From Sphingomonadaceae bacterium (GTDB lineage: Bacteria; Pseudomonadota; Alphaproteobacteria; Sphingomonadales; Sphingomonadaceae), in contig JADZEQ010000005.1 in NCBI GenBank assembly GCA_020850455.1, positions 346,873 through 410,872 of the forward strand: 64,000 nt of DNA, in the 5' to 3' direction. The notes beneath the pieces are model-generated. The model was not told the DNA's origin and did not search any database. It worked only from the letters and a program-made list of their open reading frames with translations. Numbering within the stretch: the stretch's first letter is position 1; each line of letters starts with the position of its first letter. The position numbers and the translations under genes are program-made. Positions 16,209 through 24,306 of the stretch are shown here, piece after piece.

Positions 16209-16790
16209 ATGCTGATCGAAATGGAAACGACGCCCAATCCGGCAACCCGCAAATTCCTGCCCGGCCGCACGGTGATGGAGGTGGGGAGCCGCGACTTCAC
16301 CACCCCCGAAGCGGCGGCGGCTTCGCCCTTGGCGGAGGCTTTGTTTACGCTGGGCGATGTGACGGGCGTGCATTTTGGCCGAAACTTCATTTCGGTGACC
16401 GCAGCGGCAGGGGCGGATTGGAACGCGCTTCACGGCGATATTGCGGCAATTCTGCTCGACCATTTTGTCGGCGATATGCCACTGTTTCGTCCAGCGAGCG
16501 CCGCCGACATCCATGTCCCGACCGATGATGCCACCGCCGAATTTCCGATCGACCCGGCGGACGCCGACATTGTCGATCAGATCCGCGAACTCATCGACGC
16601 GCGGGTGCGCCCGGCGGTCGCCAATGATGGCGGCGACATTATTTTCCGCGGGTTTGACAAGGGCAATGTCTATCTGACGATGCAGGGGGCTTGTTCGGGC
16701 TGCCCATCCTCCACCGCGACATTAAAGCATGGGATTGAATCCTTGCTCAAACATTATGTGCCCGAAGTGACCGCGGTGCACGCGGTCTGA
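16209..16790 (+). CDS. NifU/NFU-type iron-sulfur scaffold/carrier protein
   Basis: A 193-residue protein with an N-terminal NFU_N domain ([19 protein letters not shown], about 1-90) and a C-terminal NifU-like domain (about 118-190). The latter carries the Fe-S ligating C162-S-G-C165. These proteins accept or deliver [4Fe-4S] clusters to client enzymes. I chose the ATG at 16209 because the domain begins there; in-frame ATGs at 16200 and further upstream add non-conserved residues. It heads a plus-strand series with the nitroreductase, tsaB and rimI. MiaB, an Fe-S client, is encoded a few genes downstream. Confidence 0.92.
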   Translation: MLIEMETTPNPATRKFLPGRTVMEVGSRDFTTPEAAAASPLAEALFTLGDVTGVHFGRNFISVTAAAGADWNALHGDIAAILLDHFVGDMPLFRPASAADIHVPTDDATAEFPIDPADADIVDQIRELIDARVRPAVANDGGDIIFRGFDKGNVYLTMQGACSGCPSSTATLKHGIESLLKHYVPEVTAVHAV

Positions 16791-16797
16791 GGGGCAG

Positions 16798-17397
16798 ATG
16801 GCGATGAATCAGATGTTGGATGCCGCCGCGCTCGACCAATTATTTCGCACTGCGCGCACCTATAATGGCTATTTGGATCGCCCGGTCAGCGAAGCGCAAT
16901 TGCATGCCATTTGGGATTTGATGAAATTCGGCCCGACCAGCGCCAATTGTCTGCCCGCGCGGATCATCTGGTGCACCAGCGATGCCGCAAAGGCGCGGCT
17001 CGCCGCCTGTGCAATCCCGACCAATGCGCCCAAGATTTTGGCCGCACCGGTCACCGCGATCATCGGCATGGATCAGCATTTTTATAACCATCTGCCGGAA
17101 TTATTCCCGCATACCGATGCCAAAAGCTGGTTTGACGGCAATGCCGAACTGGCCGCCACCACCGCCTTTCGCAACAGCAGCTTGCAGGGGGCCTACCTCC
17201 TCCTCGCGGCGCGGGCGGTCGGGCTAGACACTGGGCCGATGTCAGGCTTTGACAATGCGGCGGTCGATGCGGCCTTTTTCGCCGATACCCCCAATGTCCG
17301 CAGCAATTTTATCGCCACCATCGGCTATGGCGACCCGGCCAGCATTTTTGAGCGTAGCCCGCGCCCCGACTTTGCGCGCTTCAACCAGATTGTCTGA
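16798..17397 (+). CDS. Nitroreductase-family protein (RutE/HadB-like)
   Basis: A 199-residue FMN-dependent nitroreductase-fold protein of the RutE group (family named for malonic semialdehyde reductase in pyrimidine catabolism). Supporting features: an N-terminal [15 protein letters not shown] segment, [13 protein letters not shown], and a C-terminal IGYGDP strand, matching the family in order and length (about 195-200). No other rut genes are nearby, so the specific RutE reaction should not be assumed; a general NADH/NADPH-dependent reductase is the safe call. It starts 7 bp after the NFU gene and is probably cotranscribed with it. Confidence 0.82.
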   Translation: MAMNQMLDAAALDQLFRTARTYNGYLDRPVSEAQLHAIWDLMKFGPTSANCLPARIIWCTSDAAKARLAACAIPTNAPKILAAPVTAIIGMDQHFYNHLPELFPHTDAKSWFDGNAELAATTAFRNSSLQGAYLLLAARAVGLDTGPMSGFDNAAVDAAFFADTPNVRSNFIATIGYGDPASIFERSPRPDFARFNQIV

Positions 17398-17406
17398 GCG
17401 CGCATC

Positions 17407-18009
17407 GTGCCGCGCACCCTGGTGATCGACACGACCAGCCGCTTTTTGTCGATCGCGCTGTTCGACGCTGACCAATTGGTGGCGCACGACCACCGCGAAA
17501 TTGGGCGCGGCCATGCGGAGGCACTGATTCCTGCCATTGCGGCCTTACCCGACGGCGGGATGGCGCAAGAAATTTGGGTCGGCTGTGGCCCCGGCAGCTT
17601 TACCGGATTGCGGATCGGCATTGCGGCGGCGCGCGCGCTGGGCTTTGCGTGGGGTGCGACGGTGCGCGGATTTGATTCGCTGGCGCTGGTTGCCGCTGCT
17701 GCCCGCGCGGCGCATGGCATCGATGATTTTTCAGTGGTGTGCGATGCAGGTCATGGCGAATGGCTGGTTGCGAATGCGCCGCATGATGTCCGGTCGCTGC
17801 CGCCGGAGGACGCCGTCAACCTATGCCGGAAAATTGTGGTGGGCGAACGTGCAGACGACCTCGTCGCCCGGCGCGGGTCAGGCCATGGCTTTGCCGCGAG
17901 TGCAGATTGCCGTGCGGCAATGGGCATCGCGGCGGCGGCCTTTGTCGACCCGCCACGCAGCATTTACGCGCGTCCGCCCGACGCCGCTTTGCCGGGGGTA
18001 GGTGGATGA
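17407..18009 (+). CDS. tsaB: tRNA t6A biosynthesis protein TsaB
   Basis: A 200-residue ASKHA-fold protein. With TsaD and TsaE it forms the complex that transfers threonylcarbamoyl to A37 of ANN-reading tRNAs. Diagnostic features: the LVIDTTSRFLSIALF start, GRGHAEALIP, and GCGPGSFTGLRIGIAAARALGFA. It starts with GTG at 17407 and its stop overlaps the rimI start as ATGA (18006-18009). The tsaB-rimI pairing is common in alphaproteobacteria and supports both calls. Confidence 0.93.
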   Translation: MPRTLVIDTTSRFLSIALFDADQLVAHDHREIGRGHAEALIPAIAALPDGGMAQEIWVGCGPGSFTGLRIGIAAARALGFAWGATVRGFDSLALVAAAARAAHGIDDFSVVCDAGHGEWLVANAPHDVRSLPPEDAVNLCRKIVVGERADDLVARRGSGHGFAASADCRAAMGIAAAAFVDPPRSIYARPPDAALPGVGG

Positions 18010-18509
18010 CGCACAGCATCATCCCGCTCGACGGACGGCATCTCGATGCAATATCTGCGGTCAGCGCGGCGGCATTTGACCCGGCATTTGGGGAGGCGTG
18101 GAGTGTCGGTCAAATAATCGCAATTATGGGGTTGCCGGGTTATCAAATATTTGGCTGCCCGATGGGCGATAGTGGCAAGCTTGCCGGTTTTGCGATTGTT
18201 CGGCGCATGCTCGATGAAAGCGAATTATTGTTGCTTGCGGTCCATCCGGCGGCGCAACGCAGTGGTATGGCGCGGGCGATGATCGAATATTGGCGGACAG
18301 AGGCGCAAAAATGCGGTGTCGAACGCCTGCTTTTGGAGGTGCGGGCGGACAACCCGGCACGCAGATTATACCAGAAAATGGGTTTTAGCTGGCTTGCAAC
18401 GCGGCCCGATTATTATCGCGGCGGTGATGGAAAGTTACGCGATTCTGAAACAATGCAACATTTGATTCCCGATGGCGGCGATGGGCAAATATCAAATATA
18501 ATTGAATAA
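18006..18509 (+). CDS. rimI: RimI-type N-acetyltransferase
   Basis: A 167-residue GNAT protein. The acetyl-CoA site is LLLLAVHPAAQRSGMARAMI (motif A, Q/RxxGxA), followed by a β-bulge LLLEVRADNPARRLYQKMGF typical of RimI. RimI acetylates the N-terminal alanine of ribosomal protein S18; position directly after tsaB supports this sub-family. I chose the ATG at 18006 because of the ATGA overlap with tsaB; the frame is open further upstream only within tsaB. Confidence 0.88.
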   Translation: MTHSIIPLDGRHLDAISAVSAAAFDPAFGEAWSVGQIIAIMGLPGYQIFGCPMGDSGKLAGFAIVRRMLDESELLLLAVHPAAQRSGMARAMIEYWRTEAQKCGVERLLLEVRADNPARRLYQKMGFSWLATRPDYYRGGDGKLRDSETMQHLIPDGGDGQISNIIE

Positions 18510-18618
18510 TTTTTATTGCACCGACGAATAGATAAGCCTAAGCAAAGACTATCGGACTGGGTTGGCAAGATTGATCGACTCAGCCGTTGCCATTCCCATC
18601 GATTTAGGAATAAAGCTG

Positions 18619-19050
18619 ATGTCTGAAGCCAATGATACACGCGAATTTCTCGCTACTTTAACCGCCGACATTGTTTCGGCACATGTCAGCAACAATAGTG
18701 TTTCCGCTACGGAATTGCCGGGGCTGATCCAGTCGGTATTTGGCGCGTTGAACGGATTGGGTGATGCACCTGCCGTAGTCGAGGAACGCCCCCAACCGGC
18801 GGTTTCGATCCGTTCGTCGATCAAGCCCGACTATATCGTCTGTTTGGAAGACGGCAAAAAGCTCAAGATGCTCAAGCGTCATTTGATGACTCACTATGGC
18901 ATGACGCCCGATGATTATCGTGCCAAATGGGGACTTGCCGCCGATTATCCGATGGTTGCGCCCAACTATGCCGAACAGCGCCGAATGCTTGCAAAGCAGA
19001 TCGGCCTTGGCAAATCGGGGCGCGGTGGCCGCCGCAAGCGCGCAAAATAA
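18619..19050 (+). CDS. MucR/Ros-family zinc-finger transcriptional regulator
   Basis: A 143-residue DNA-binding protein. A Ros-type zinc finger spans about 70-115 with ligands C75, D78, H88 and H92 (CLEDGKK ... LKRHLMTHYGM), followed by the MTPDDYRAKWGL wing and a basic tail (RGGRRKRAK). MucR/Ros proteins are H-NS-like regulators in alphaproteobacteria that control exopolysaccharide, motility and virulence genes. I chose the ATG at 18619 because an AGGAA lies about 9 nt upstream and it matches the family N-terminus; a TTG at 18562 is possible. Its proximity to a large EPS region is suggestive only. Confidence 0.93.
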   Translation: MSEANDTREFLATLTADIVSAHVSNNSVSATELPGLIQSVFGALNGLGDAPAVVEERPQPAVSIRSSIKPDYIVCLEDGKKLKMLKRHLMTHYGMTPDDYRAKWGLAADYPMVAPNYAEQRRMLAKQIGLGKSGRGGRRKRAK

Positions 19051-19070
19051 TATTGCTTTGGAAATAGCTG

Positions 19071-19103
19071 CGCGCGGGCTGGCACTCCTTGCTTGTCCGC
19101 GCG
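19071..19103. repeat. GC-rich inverted repeat between mucR-like gene and fur
   Basis: CGCGCGG (19071-19077) and CCGCGCG (19097-19103) could form a 7-bp stem with a 19-nt loop, starting 20 bp after the MucR-like stop. There is no T tract, so terminator function is doubtful; it could also be chance in GC-rich DNA. Confidence 0.25.
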
Positions 19104-19150
19104 CGTGCCTCGTCCTATAGTTTGGCCCCTGCCATGCGAACGGAGCAATA

Positions 19151-19573
19151 ATGGGTCACGCAATCGATATTGAGGCGCTGTGCGCGCAAAAGGGGCTGCG
19201 CATTACGGAACAGCGCCGCGTCATTGCCCGCGTTATCAGCGATTCGGCGGACCACCCCGATGTGGAAACATTGCATGCGCGTGCGTCCGCCATCGACAGC
19301 GGTATTTCGATCGCCACCGTATACCGCACGGTTCGTCTGTTCGAAGAAGCGGGGATATTGGATCGGCATGATTTTGGCGATGGCCGTTCGCGTTATGAAG
19401 CCGCGCCAGAGGCGCACCACGACCATCTGATCGATGTTGAAACCGGGCGCGTGATCGAATTTGTCGATCCCGAATTGGAAGCATTGCAAAAAGTGATTGC
19501 CGAACGGCTGGGCTTTCGCCTCGTCGACCATCGCATGGAGCTTTATGGCGTCGCCCTCGACCGCAAGGATTGA
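19151..19573 (+). CDS. fur: Fur-family metalloregulator (Fur/Mur/Irr group)
   Basis: A 140-residue metal-dependent repressor. The N-terminal winged helix (about 1-80) includes GLRITEQRRVIARVI and ISIATVYRTVRLFEEAGI (recognition helix). The dimer/metal domain includes AHHDHLIDVETGRVIEF. It lacks the CxxC pairs that bind structural zinc in E. coli Fur, and HHDHLIC is changed to HHDHLID. Cysteine-poor proteins of this type are common in alphaproteobacteria, where Fur (Mur) often responds to manganese and Irr to haem. No haem-binding motif is evident. The downstream acyltransferase gene overlaps its 3' end by 29 bp, so they are cotranscribed. Confidence 0.88.
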   Translation: MGHAIDIEALCAQKGLRITEQRRVIARVISDSADHPDVETLHARASAIDSGISIATVYRTVRLFEEAGILDRHDFGDGRSRYEAAPEAHHDHLIDVETGRVIEFVDPELEALQKVIAERLGFRLVDHRMELYGVALDRKD

Positions 19574-20339
19574 CGCGCCGGTCCATCGGCTGCCGCGCCT
19601 CGCCATCATTGGTTGGGCGCGGGTTGCCGCACGATTACTGACGGCACTGGCGTGGTTGTTCGTCTGCGTGCCGATGCATTATGTGACGCAGTTTTTGATG
19701 CGTGGTTCGCCATGGCCCAAATATTTTCTGGGCGGCGCGGCGCGCATATTTGGCGCGCGGGTTCGCGTCACCGGGCAAATGCCCCGGCGCGACATGTTCA
19801 TCATCGCCAATCATGTCTCATGGCTCGATATTTTGGTACTCGCGGGGGTCAGTGGCACCGCCTATGTCGCCAAGGCGGAGGTGCGGGCATCGCCGCTGCT
19901 GCGCTGGCTGGCGGACCTTAACCGCACCATTTACGTGGCGCGCCACGAACGCATGAATGTCGGAAATCAGGTGGCGATGGTGCGCGAAGCATTGGCCGAA
20001 ACGCGCGCCGTCACCGTGTTTCCAGAGGCGACGACCAGCGACGGGCATAGCCTGCTGCCCTTCAAAACATCGTTGCTGGCCGTGCTCGAACCCCCGCCCC
20101 CGGGAATTAGCATCCAGCCGGTCTATATTGATTATGGCGATGAAGCGTCCACCGTCGCCTGGGTGGGGGAGGAGCCGGGGTTGCACAATGTCCTGCGCAT
20201 CCTTGCGCGGCGGCGCCCGATTGAGACGGTGATCCATTTCTTGCAACCCTTTGCGGGGGATGGGATTGGCGGGCGCAAGCTGATTGCCAGCGAAAGCCGC
20301 CGCCGGATGGAAGAAGTGATGCACCGCACCCGCCATTAA
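19545..20339 (+). CDS. 1-acyl-sn-glycerol-3-phosphate acyltransferase (PlsC family)
   Basis: A 264-residue membrane-bound acyltransferase. The PlsC catalytic motif NHxxxxD is at 89-95 (NHVSWLD), followed by the substrate-binding block FPEATTSDG. One N-terminal membrane helix (about 28-50) precedes it. The family makes phosphatidic acid from lysophosphatidic acid; some relatives acylate ornithine lipids. I chose the ATG at 19545 because GGAG lies 5 nt upstream, even though it overlaps fur. It is one of several PlsC-like genes to be expected in such genomes, so a housekeeping role is not assured. Confidence 0.88.
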   Translation: MASPSTARIDAPVHRLPRLAIIGWARVAARLLTALAWLFVCVPMHYVTQFLMRGSPWPKYFLGGAARIFGARVRVTGQMPRRDMFIIANHVSWLDILVLAGVSGTAYVAKAEVRASPLLRWLADLNRTIYVARHERMNVGNQVAMVREALAETRAVTVFPEATTSDGHSLLPFKTSLLAVLEPPPPGISIQPVYIDYGDEASTVAWVGEEPGLHNVLRILARRRPIETVIHFLQPFAGDGIGGRKLIASESRRRMEEVMHRTRH

Positions 20340-20408
20340 GGGGGGATTGGCGGGCGCGCATGCCGCCACCCCTTGCATCTGGCGGACATATGGCTAATCG
20401 CGCCAATC

Positions 20409-21755
20409 ATGCGCAAGGGTGATGTAATCGGCGGAAAATACCATGGGCAGCGCCCAGAGCGGGTGCATGTCAAAAGCTTTGGCTGCCAGATGAACGTCTA
20501 TGACGGCGAACGCATGGCCGAATTGCTGGTGGCCGACGGTATGGCGCTGACCGACAGCGCCGACGATGCCGATCTGGTGGTGCTCAACACCTGTCACATC
20601 CGTGAAAAGGCAACCGAAAAAGTCTATTCCGACATTGGCCGCCTGTTGCGCGATGACGGCAGCCGCCCGATGGTCGCGGTTGCTGGCTGCGTTGCACAGG
20701 CGCAGGGGACGGAAATCGCCCGGCGCAATGGGGTCGATATTGTCGTCGGGCCACAGGCATATCATAATCTGCCATCGCTGGTGGACAGCGCGCTCAACGG
20801 CAAGAAGGCGCTGGACACCGACATGCCGGTACAATCCAAATTTGCGGTGCTGCCAGCGCGCAAAAAAGTGGCGCCGAGCGCCTTTTTAACGGTGCAGGAG
20901 GGGTGCGATAAATTCTGCACCTATTGTGTCGTTCCCTATACGCGCGGGGCAGAGGTTAGCCGCAGCTTTGCAGCCGTTGTGGCCGAAGCGGAAAATCTGG
21001 TGGCGGCGGGTGCGGTCGAAATCACGCTGCTCGGCCAGAATGTGAACGCATGGACGGGCGAAAATGCCAAGGGGCAGGGCTGTGGTCTGGATGGCCTGAT
21101 CCGCCATTTGGCCACCATCGATGGCCTGGAACGCATACGTTACACCACCAGCCACCCCAATGACATGACCGACGCGCTCATCGCCGCGCATGCGGAGGTG
21201 GAAAAGCTCATGCCCTTCCTCCATCTGCCGGTGCAGGCGGGCAGCGAACGCATCTTGCGCGCCATGAACCGCAGCCACAGCCGCGATTCCTATCTACGGA
21301 TAATTGAGCAGGTGCGCGCGGTGCGCCCCGACATCGCCATTTCAGGCGACTTCATTGTCGGCTTCCCGGGGGAGAGCGAAGCAGATTTTGCCGCGACGCT
21401 GCAACTGGTCGATGAAGTGCGTTATGCGCAGGCTTTCAGTTTCAAATATAGTCCGCGGCCCGGCACCCCGGCGGCGGATATGGCCGACCAGATTGCGCCG
21501 GAGGTGATGGACGAGCGACTGCAACGGCTGCAAACCGCGCTGCAACGTGACCAATTTGCCTTTAACCAGGCAAGCGTCGGGCAAAGGACGAAGGTGCTGC
21601 TCGAACGGCGGGGGCGCAAGCCGGGTCAATTATTGGGCAAGACCCCGTGGCTGCAATCGCTCCACCTCGACGCACCCGCCGCGATTGGCGATTTGGTGGA
21701 GGTGGACGTGATCGCCGCTGGCCCGGCCAGCCTGTCGGGGCGGCTTGTCGAATAG
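20409..21755 (+). CDS. miaB: tRNA-2-methylthio-N6-dimethylallyladenosine synthase MiaB
   Basis: A 448-residue radical-SAM methylthiotransferase acting on i6A37 of tRNA. The UPF0004 domain holds C26, C62 and C94, ligands of the auxiliary cluster. The radical-SAM motif is C166-x3-C170-x2-C173 (EGCDKFCTYC). A C-terminal TRAM domain follows (about 380-448). The start at 20409 is a judgement; a TTG at 20373 is also in frame. It leads the conserved order miaB-phoH-ybeY-corC. Confidence 0.95.
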   Translation: MRKGDVIGGKYHGQRPERVHVKSFGCQMNVYDGERMAELLVADGMALTDSADDADLVVLNTCHIREKATEKVYSDIGRLLRDDGSRPMVAVAGCVAQAQGTEIARRNGVDIVVGPQAYHNLPSLVDSALNGKKALDTDMPVQSKFAVLPARKKVAPSAFLTVQEGCDKFCTYCVVPYTRGAEVSRSFAAVVAEAENLVAAGAVEITLLGQNVNAWTGENAKGQGCGLDGLIRHLATIDGLERIRYTTSHPNDMTDALIAAHAEVEKLMPFLHLPVQAGSERILRAMNRSHSRDSYLRIIEQVRAVRPDIAISGDFIVGFPGESEADFAATLQLVDEVRYAQAFSFKYSPRPGTPAADMADQIAPEVMDERLQRLQTALQRDQFAFNQASVGQRTKVLLERRGRKPGQLLGKTPWLQSLHLDAPAAIGDLVEVDVIAAGPASLSGRLVE

Positions 21756-21830
21756 CCCAATTGCGGGCAATATCGGCATGTCCCGATTGCGGCATGATTC
21801 TGTGTCGCCATCGTCCAATTTAGGAACCCA

Positions 21831-22835
21831 ATGAGCCGCAAGAGCGCACCTGCCCGTTCGGGCGAGCAAAGCCGGACCGAAATTATTTTCGACCGCCCGC
21901 AATTATTGCCGCAGCTTTTCGGGCAATTTGACCAAAATCTCGTCGCCATTGAAAACCGGCTGGGGGTTTATATCACCGCGCGTGGTGACAAGGTGGGGCT
22001 GGATGGCCCGGCTGACAATGTCGCCATGGCGCGCGATGTGCTGCACGATCTCTATCGTCGTATCCAGCGGGGGGAGGATGTGGACGCAGGGTTGATTGAC
22101 GCGGCGATTGCCATGGCCGCTGAACCCGCGCTCGACGGTATCATAAAGCGGGAGGATAAGGCTGAACCGGCGATCATGATCCGCACGCGCAAAAAAACCA
22201 TCGTGCCGCGCAGCGCGATGCAGGCGCATTATATGGGCGAATTGGCGCGGCGCGACATCATCTTTGCATTGGGGCCGGCGGGCACCGGTAAAACCTATCT
22301 CGCGGTTGCGCAGGCGGTCAGCCAGTTGATTACCGGGTCGGTGCAACGGTTGATTTTGTCGCGCCCGGCGGTGGAGGCTGGCGAACGGCTGGGCTTTCTG
22401 CCCGGTGATATGAAGGACAAGGTCGATCCCTATCTGCGCCCGCTTTATGACGCGCTCTATGACTGTCTGCCCGCCGAACAGGTCGAACGGCGGCTGGCGA
22501 GCGGGGAGATAGAGGTGGCACCGCTCGCTTTCATGCGCGGACGCACGCTTGCCGATGCCTTCATCATATTGGACGAAGCGCAGAATACGACGGTGCCGCA
22601 GATGAAGATGTTCCTGACCCGTTTTGGCATGAACAGCCGGATGGTGGTGTGCGGTGACCCCAAACAGGTGGATTTGCCGCCGCCGGGTACCTCTGGCCTT
22701 GCCGATGCGGTCGCGCGGCTCGAACATGTCGATGGCATGTCGGTGGTGCGTTTTACCAGCGCCGATGTCGTCCGCCACCCGATCGTCGGGCGAATTGTTG
22801 ATGCTTATGAAGGGCCGGACGCCATCCGCCCATGA
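21831..22835 (+). CDS. PhoH-like ATPase (YbeZ)
   Basis: A 334-residue PhoH-family P-loop ATPase. The Walker A motif is GPAGTGKT at about 146-153, and Walker B is FIILDEAQNTT, followed by SRMVVCGDPKQVDLP. An N-terminal KH-like segment precedes it. YbeZ works with YbeY in rRNA processing and quality control, probably as a helicase-like partner; PhoH itself was named for phosphate starvation. Its stop overlaps the ybeY start as ATGA, in the conserved order. Confidence 0.94.
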   Translation: MSRKSAPARSGEQSRTEIIFDRPQLLPQLFGQFDQNLVAIENRLGVYITARGDKVGLDGPADNVAMARDVLHDLYRRIQRGEDVDAGLIDAAIAMAAEPALDGIIKREDKAEPAIMIRTRKKTIVPRSAMQAHYMGELARRDIIFALGPAGTGKTYLAVAQAVSQLITGSVQRLILSRPAVEAGERLGFLPGDMKDKVDPYLRPLYDALYDCLPAEQVERRLASGEIEVAPLAFMRGRTLADAFIILDEAQNTTVPQMKMFLTRFGMNSRMVVCGDPKQVDLPPPGTSGLADAVARLEHVDGMSVVRFTSADVVRHPIVGRIVDAYEGPDAIRP

Positions 22836-23353
22836 TGGACGCCGACGTACATATATCCAGCCCCCGGTGGGGCGATGCGGTGGATTGGCAGGCATTATGC
22901 GACGCTGCATTGGCTGCTGCATTGGCGCAGACGCCCTATGCCGCGCTGGCGACGGGCGACCGGACGGTTGAGGTTGCGGTGGAACTTGCCGATGATGTCA
23001 CCGTCCATGCGCTCAACCGGCAATGGCGCGGCAAGGATGCGCCGACGAACGTTTTGTCCTTTCCGCAGTTGGCGGGCGATGATCTGGCGATGCTGGGGCA
23101 GCGCACCGGGGCGGGACCGGAAATATTATTGGGCGATATCATCCTTGCGCAGGAAACTTGTGCGCGCGAAGCGGCGGACAAGGCGGTGCCGGTGGGGGTG
23201 CATGCCAGCCATTTGATCATCCATGGCCTGCTCCATCTTTTAGGCTATGACCATGTGGTGGATGCGGCAGCTGAGGATATGGAAGCACGTGAGATACGGG
23301 CGATGGCGGCATTGGGGCATGCCAACCCCTATCGCGTGACTGAGGGGGGATGA
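22832..23353 (+). CDS. ybeY: Endoribonuclease YbeY
   Basis: A 173-residue zinc-dependent endoribonuclease used in 16S rRNA 3'-end maturation and 70S quality control. The metal site is H131-x3-H135-x5-H141 in HGLLHLLGYDH. NRQWRGKDAPTNVLSFP is the other family signature. The start at 22832 overlaps the phoH stop (ATGA); an ATG at 22835 follows immediately. Its stop likewise overlaps the next gene. Confidence 0.96.
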   Translation: MMDADVHISSPRWGDAVDWQALCDAALAAALAQTPYAALATGDRTVEVAVELADDVTVHALNRQWRGKDAPTNVLSFPQLAGDDLAMLGQRTGAGPEILLGDIILAQETCAREAADKAVPVGVHASHLIIHGLLHLLGYDHVVDAAAEDMEAREIRAMAALGHANPYRVTEGG

Positions 23354-24258
23354 TGGCAAGCGCCAGAAGCGATGATGGCAAGGCAAATGGCGGCTGGCGG
23401 CACTGGTTGGCGCGGCTGATCGGCCTGGGCAGCGAACCCAGCCTGCGCGAACAAATTGCCGATGCGATCGACGAGGCGGAGGAGGATGCCGCCGCCATCG
23501 AATCCGAAGGGGGTGATGGTGAATTGGCGCGCGCCGAACGCGACATGTTGCGCAACATGCTGCGTTTTGGATCGCTGACGGCCGATGATATTGCGGTGCC
23601 ACGCGCCGACATTGTCGCCATCCCCGAAAGCGCCAGCATGGCCGATGCCATCGCGCTTTTTTCAGAGGCCGACCATTCGCGCCTGCCGGTCTATCGCGAT
23701 GCTCTCGACAATGTCGTGGGCATGCTCCACGTCAAGGATTTGTTCCGCCTGATGGCTGAGGGCGGCAAGCGCGCCGGGCGGATTGCCGATAAAAAGGGGC
23801 TAATCCGCCAACCTTTGTTCGTGCCGCAGTCGATGCCCGCATCGCGCCTGCTCAGCGAGATGCAGGCGGCGCGCGTCCACCTCGCCATTATCCTTGACGA
23901 ATATGGCGGCACCGAAGGGCTGGTGACGATTGAGGATCTGGTCGAACAGATCGTTGGCGATATCGAAGATGAATATGATGATGCGCCTGAAATCCTGCTC
24001 CATCTGCGCGACGATGGCGGGTGGGACGCCGACGCCCGCGCGGAGTTGAGCGATGTCGCAGAACAGGTGGATGGCGCGCTGATCGACCCCGATGATGATG
24101 TCGATACTTTGGGTGGCCTCGCCGTTGTATTGGCGGGCCATGTGCCTGCGGTGGGGGAGGTGATTGGCCACCCCAGCGGCTGGACGATGACGGTAACGGC
24201 GGGGGATGAGCGGCGGGTGGCGCGGCTGTTGCTGACACCGCCATCGACGCCCGCCTGA
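23350..24258 (+). CDS. CorC/YbeX-type CBS-domain protein
   Basis: A 302-residue cytosolic protein with two CBS domains (about 85-205; DIAVPRADIVAIP ... DHSRLPVYRD ... VVGMLHVKDLF, then AIILDEYGGTEGLVTIEDLVEQIVGDIEDE) and a C-terminal CorC_HlyC domain (about 225-300). It lacks the DUF21 membrane domain, as in CorC/YbeX. CorC is linked to Mg2+/Co2+ efflux, and YbeX to ribosome metabolism. The ATGA overlap with ybeY marks it as the last gene of the operon; an apolipoprotein N-acyltransferase often follows elsewhere but not here. Confidence 0.93.
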   Translation: MMASARSDDGKANGGWRHWLARLIGLGSEPSLREQIADAIDEAEEDAAAIESEGGDGELARAERDMLRNMLRFGSLTADDIAVPRADIVAIPESASMADAIALFSEADHSRLPVYRDALDNVVGMLHVKDLFRLMAEGGKRAGRIADKKGLIRQPLFVPQSMPASRLLSEMQAARVHLAIILDEYGGTEGLVTIEDLVEQIVGDIEDEYDDAPEILLHLRDDGGWDADARAELSDVAEQVDGALIDPDDDVDTLGGLAVVLAGHVPAVGEVIGHPSGWTMTVTAGDERRVARLLLTPPSTPA

Positions 24259-24306
24259 CCGCGGTGCCAATTGCCTTGCGCGTAAAAGCCTATTAGTCGC
24301 CGCAGG

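Noticed and set aside
21903..22922. Minus-strand open frame of 339 codons opposite phoH
   Set aside because: Same reason: PhoH/YbeZ is unmistakable on the plus strand and coupled to ybeY.
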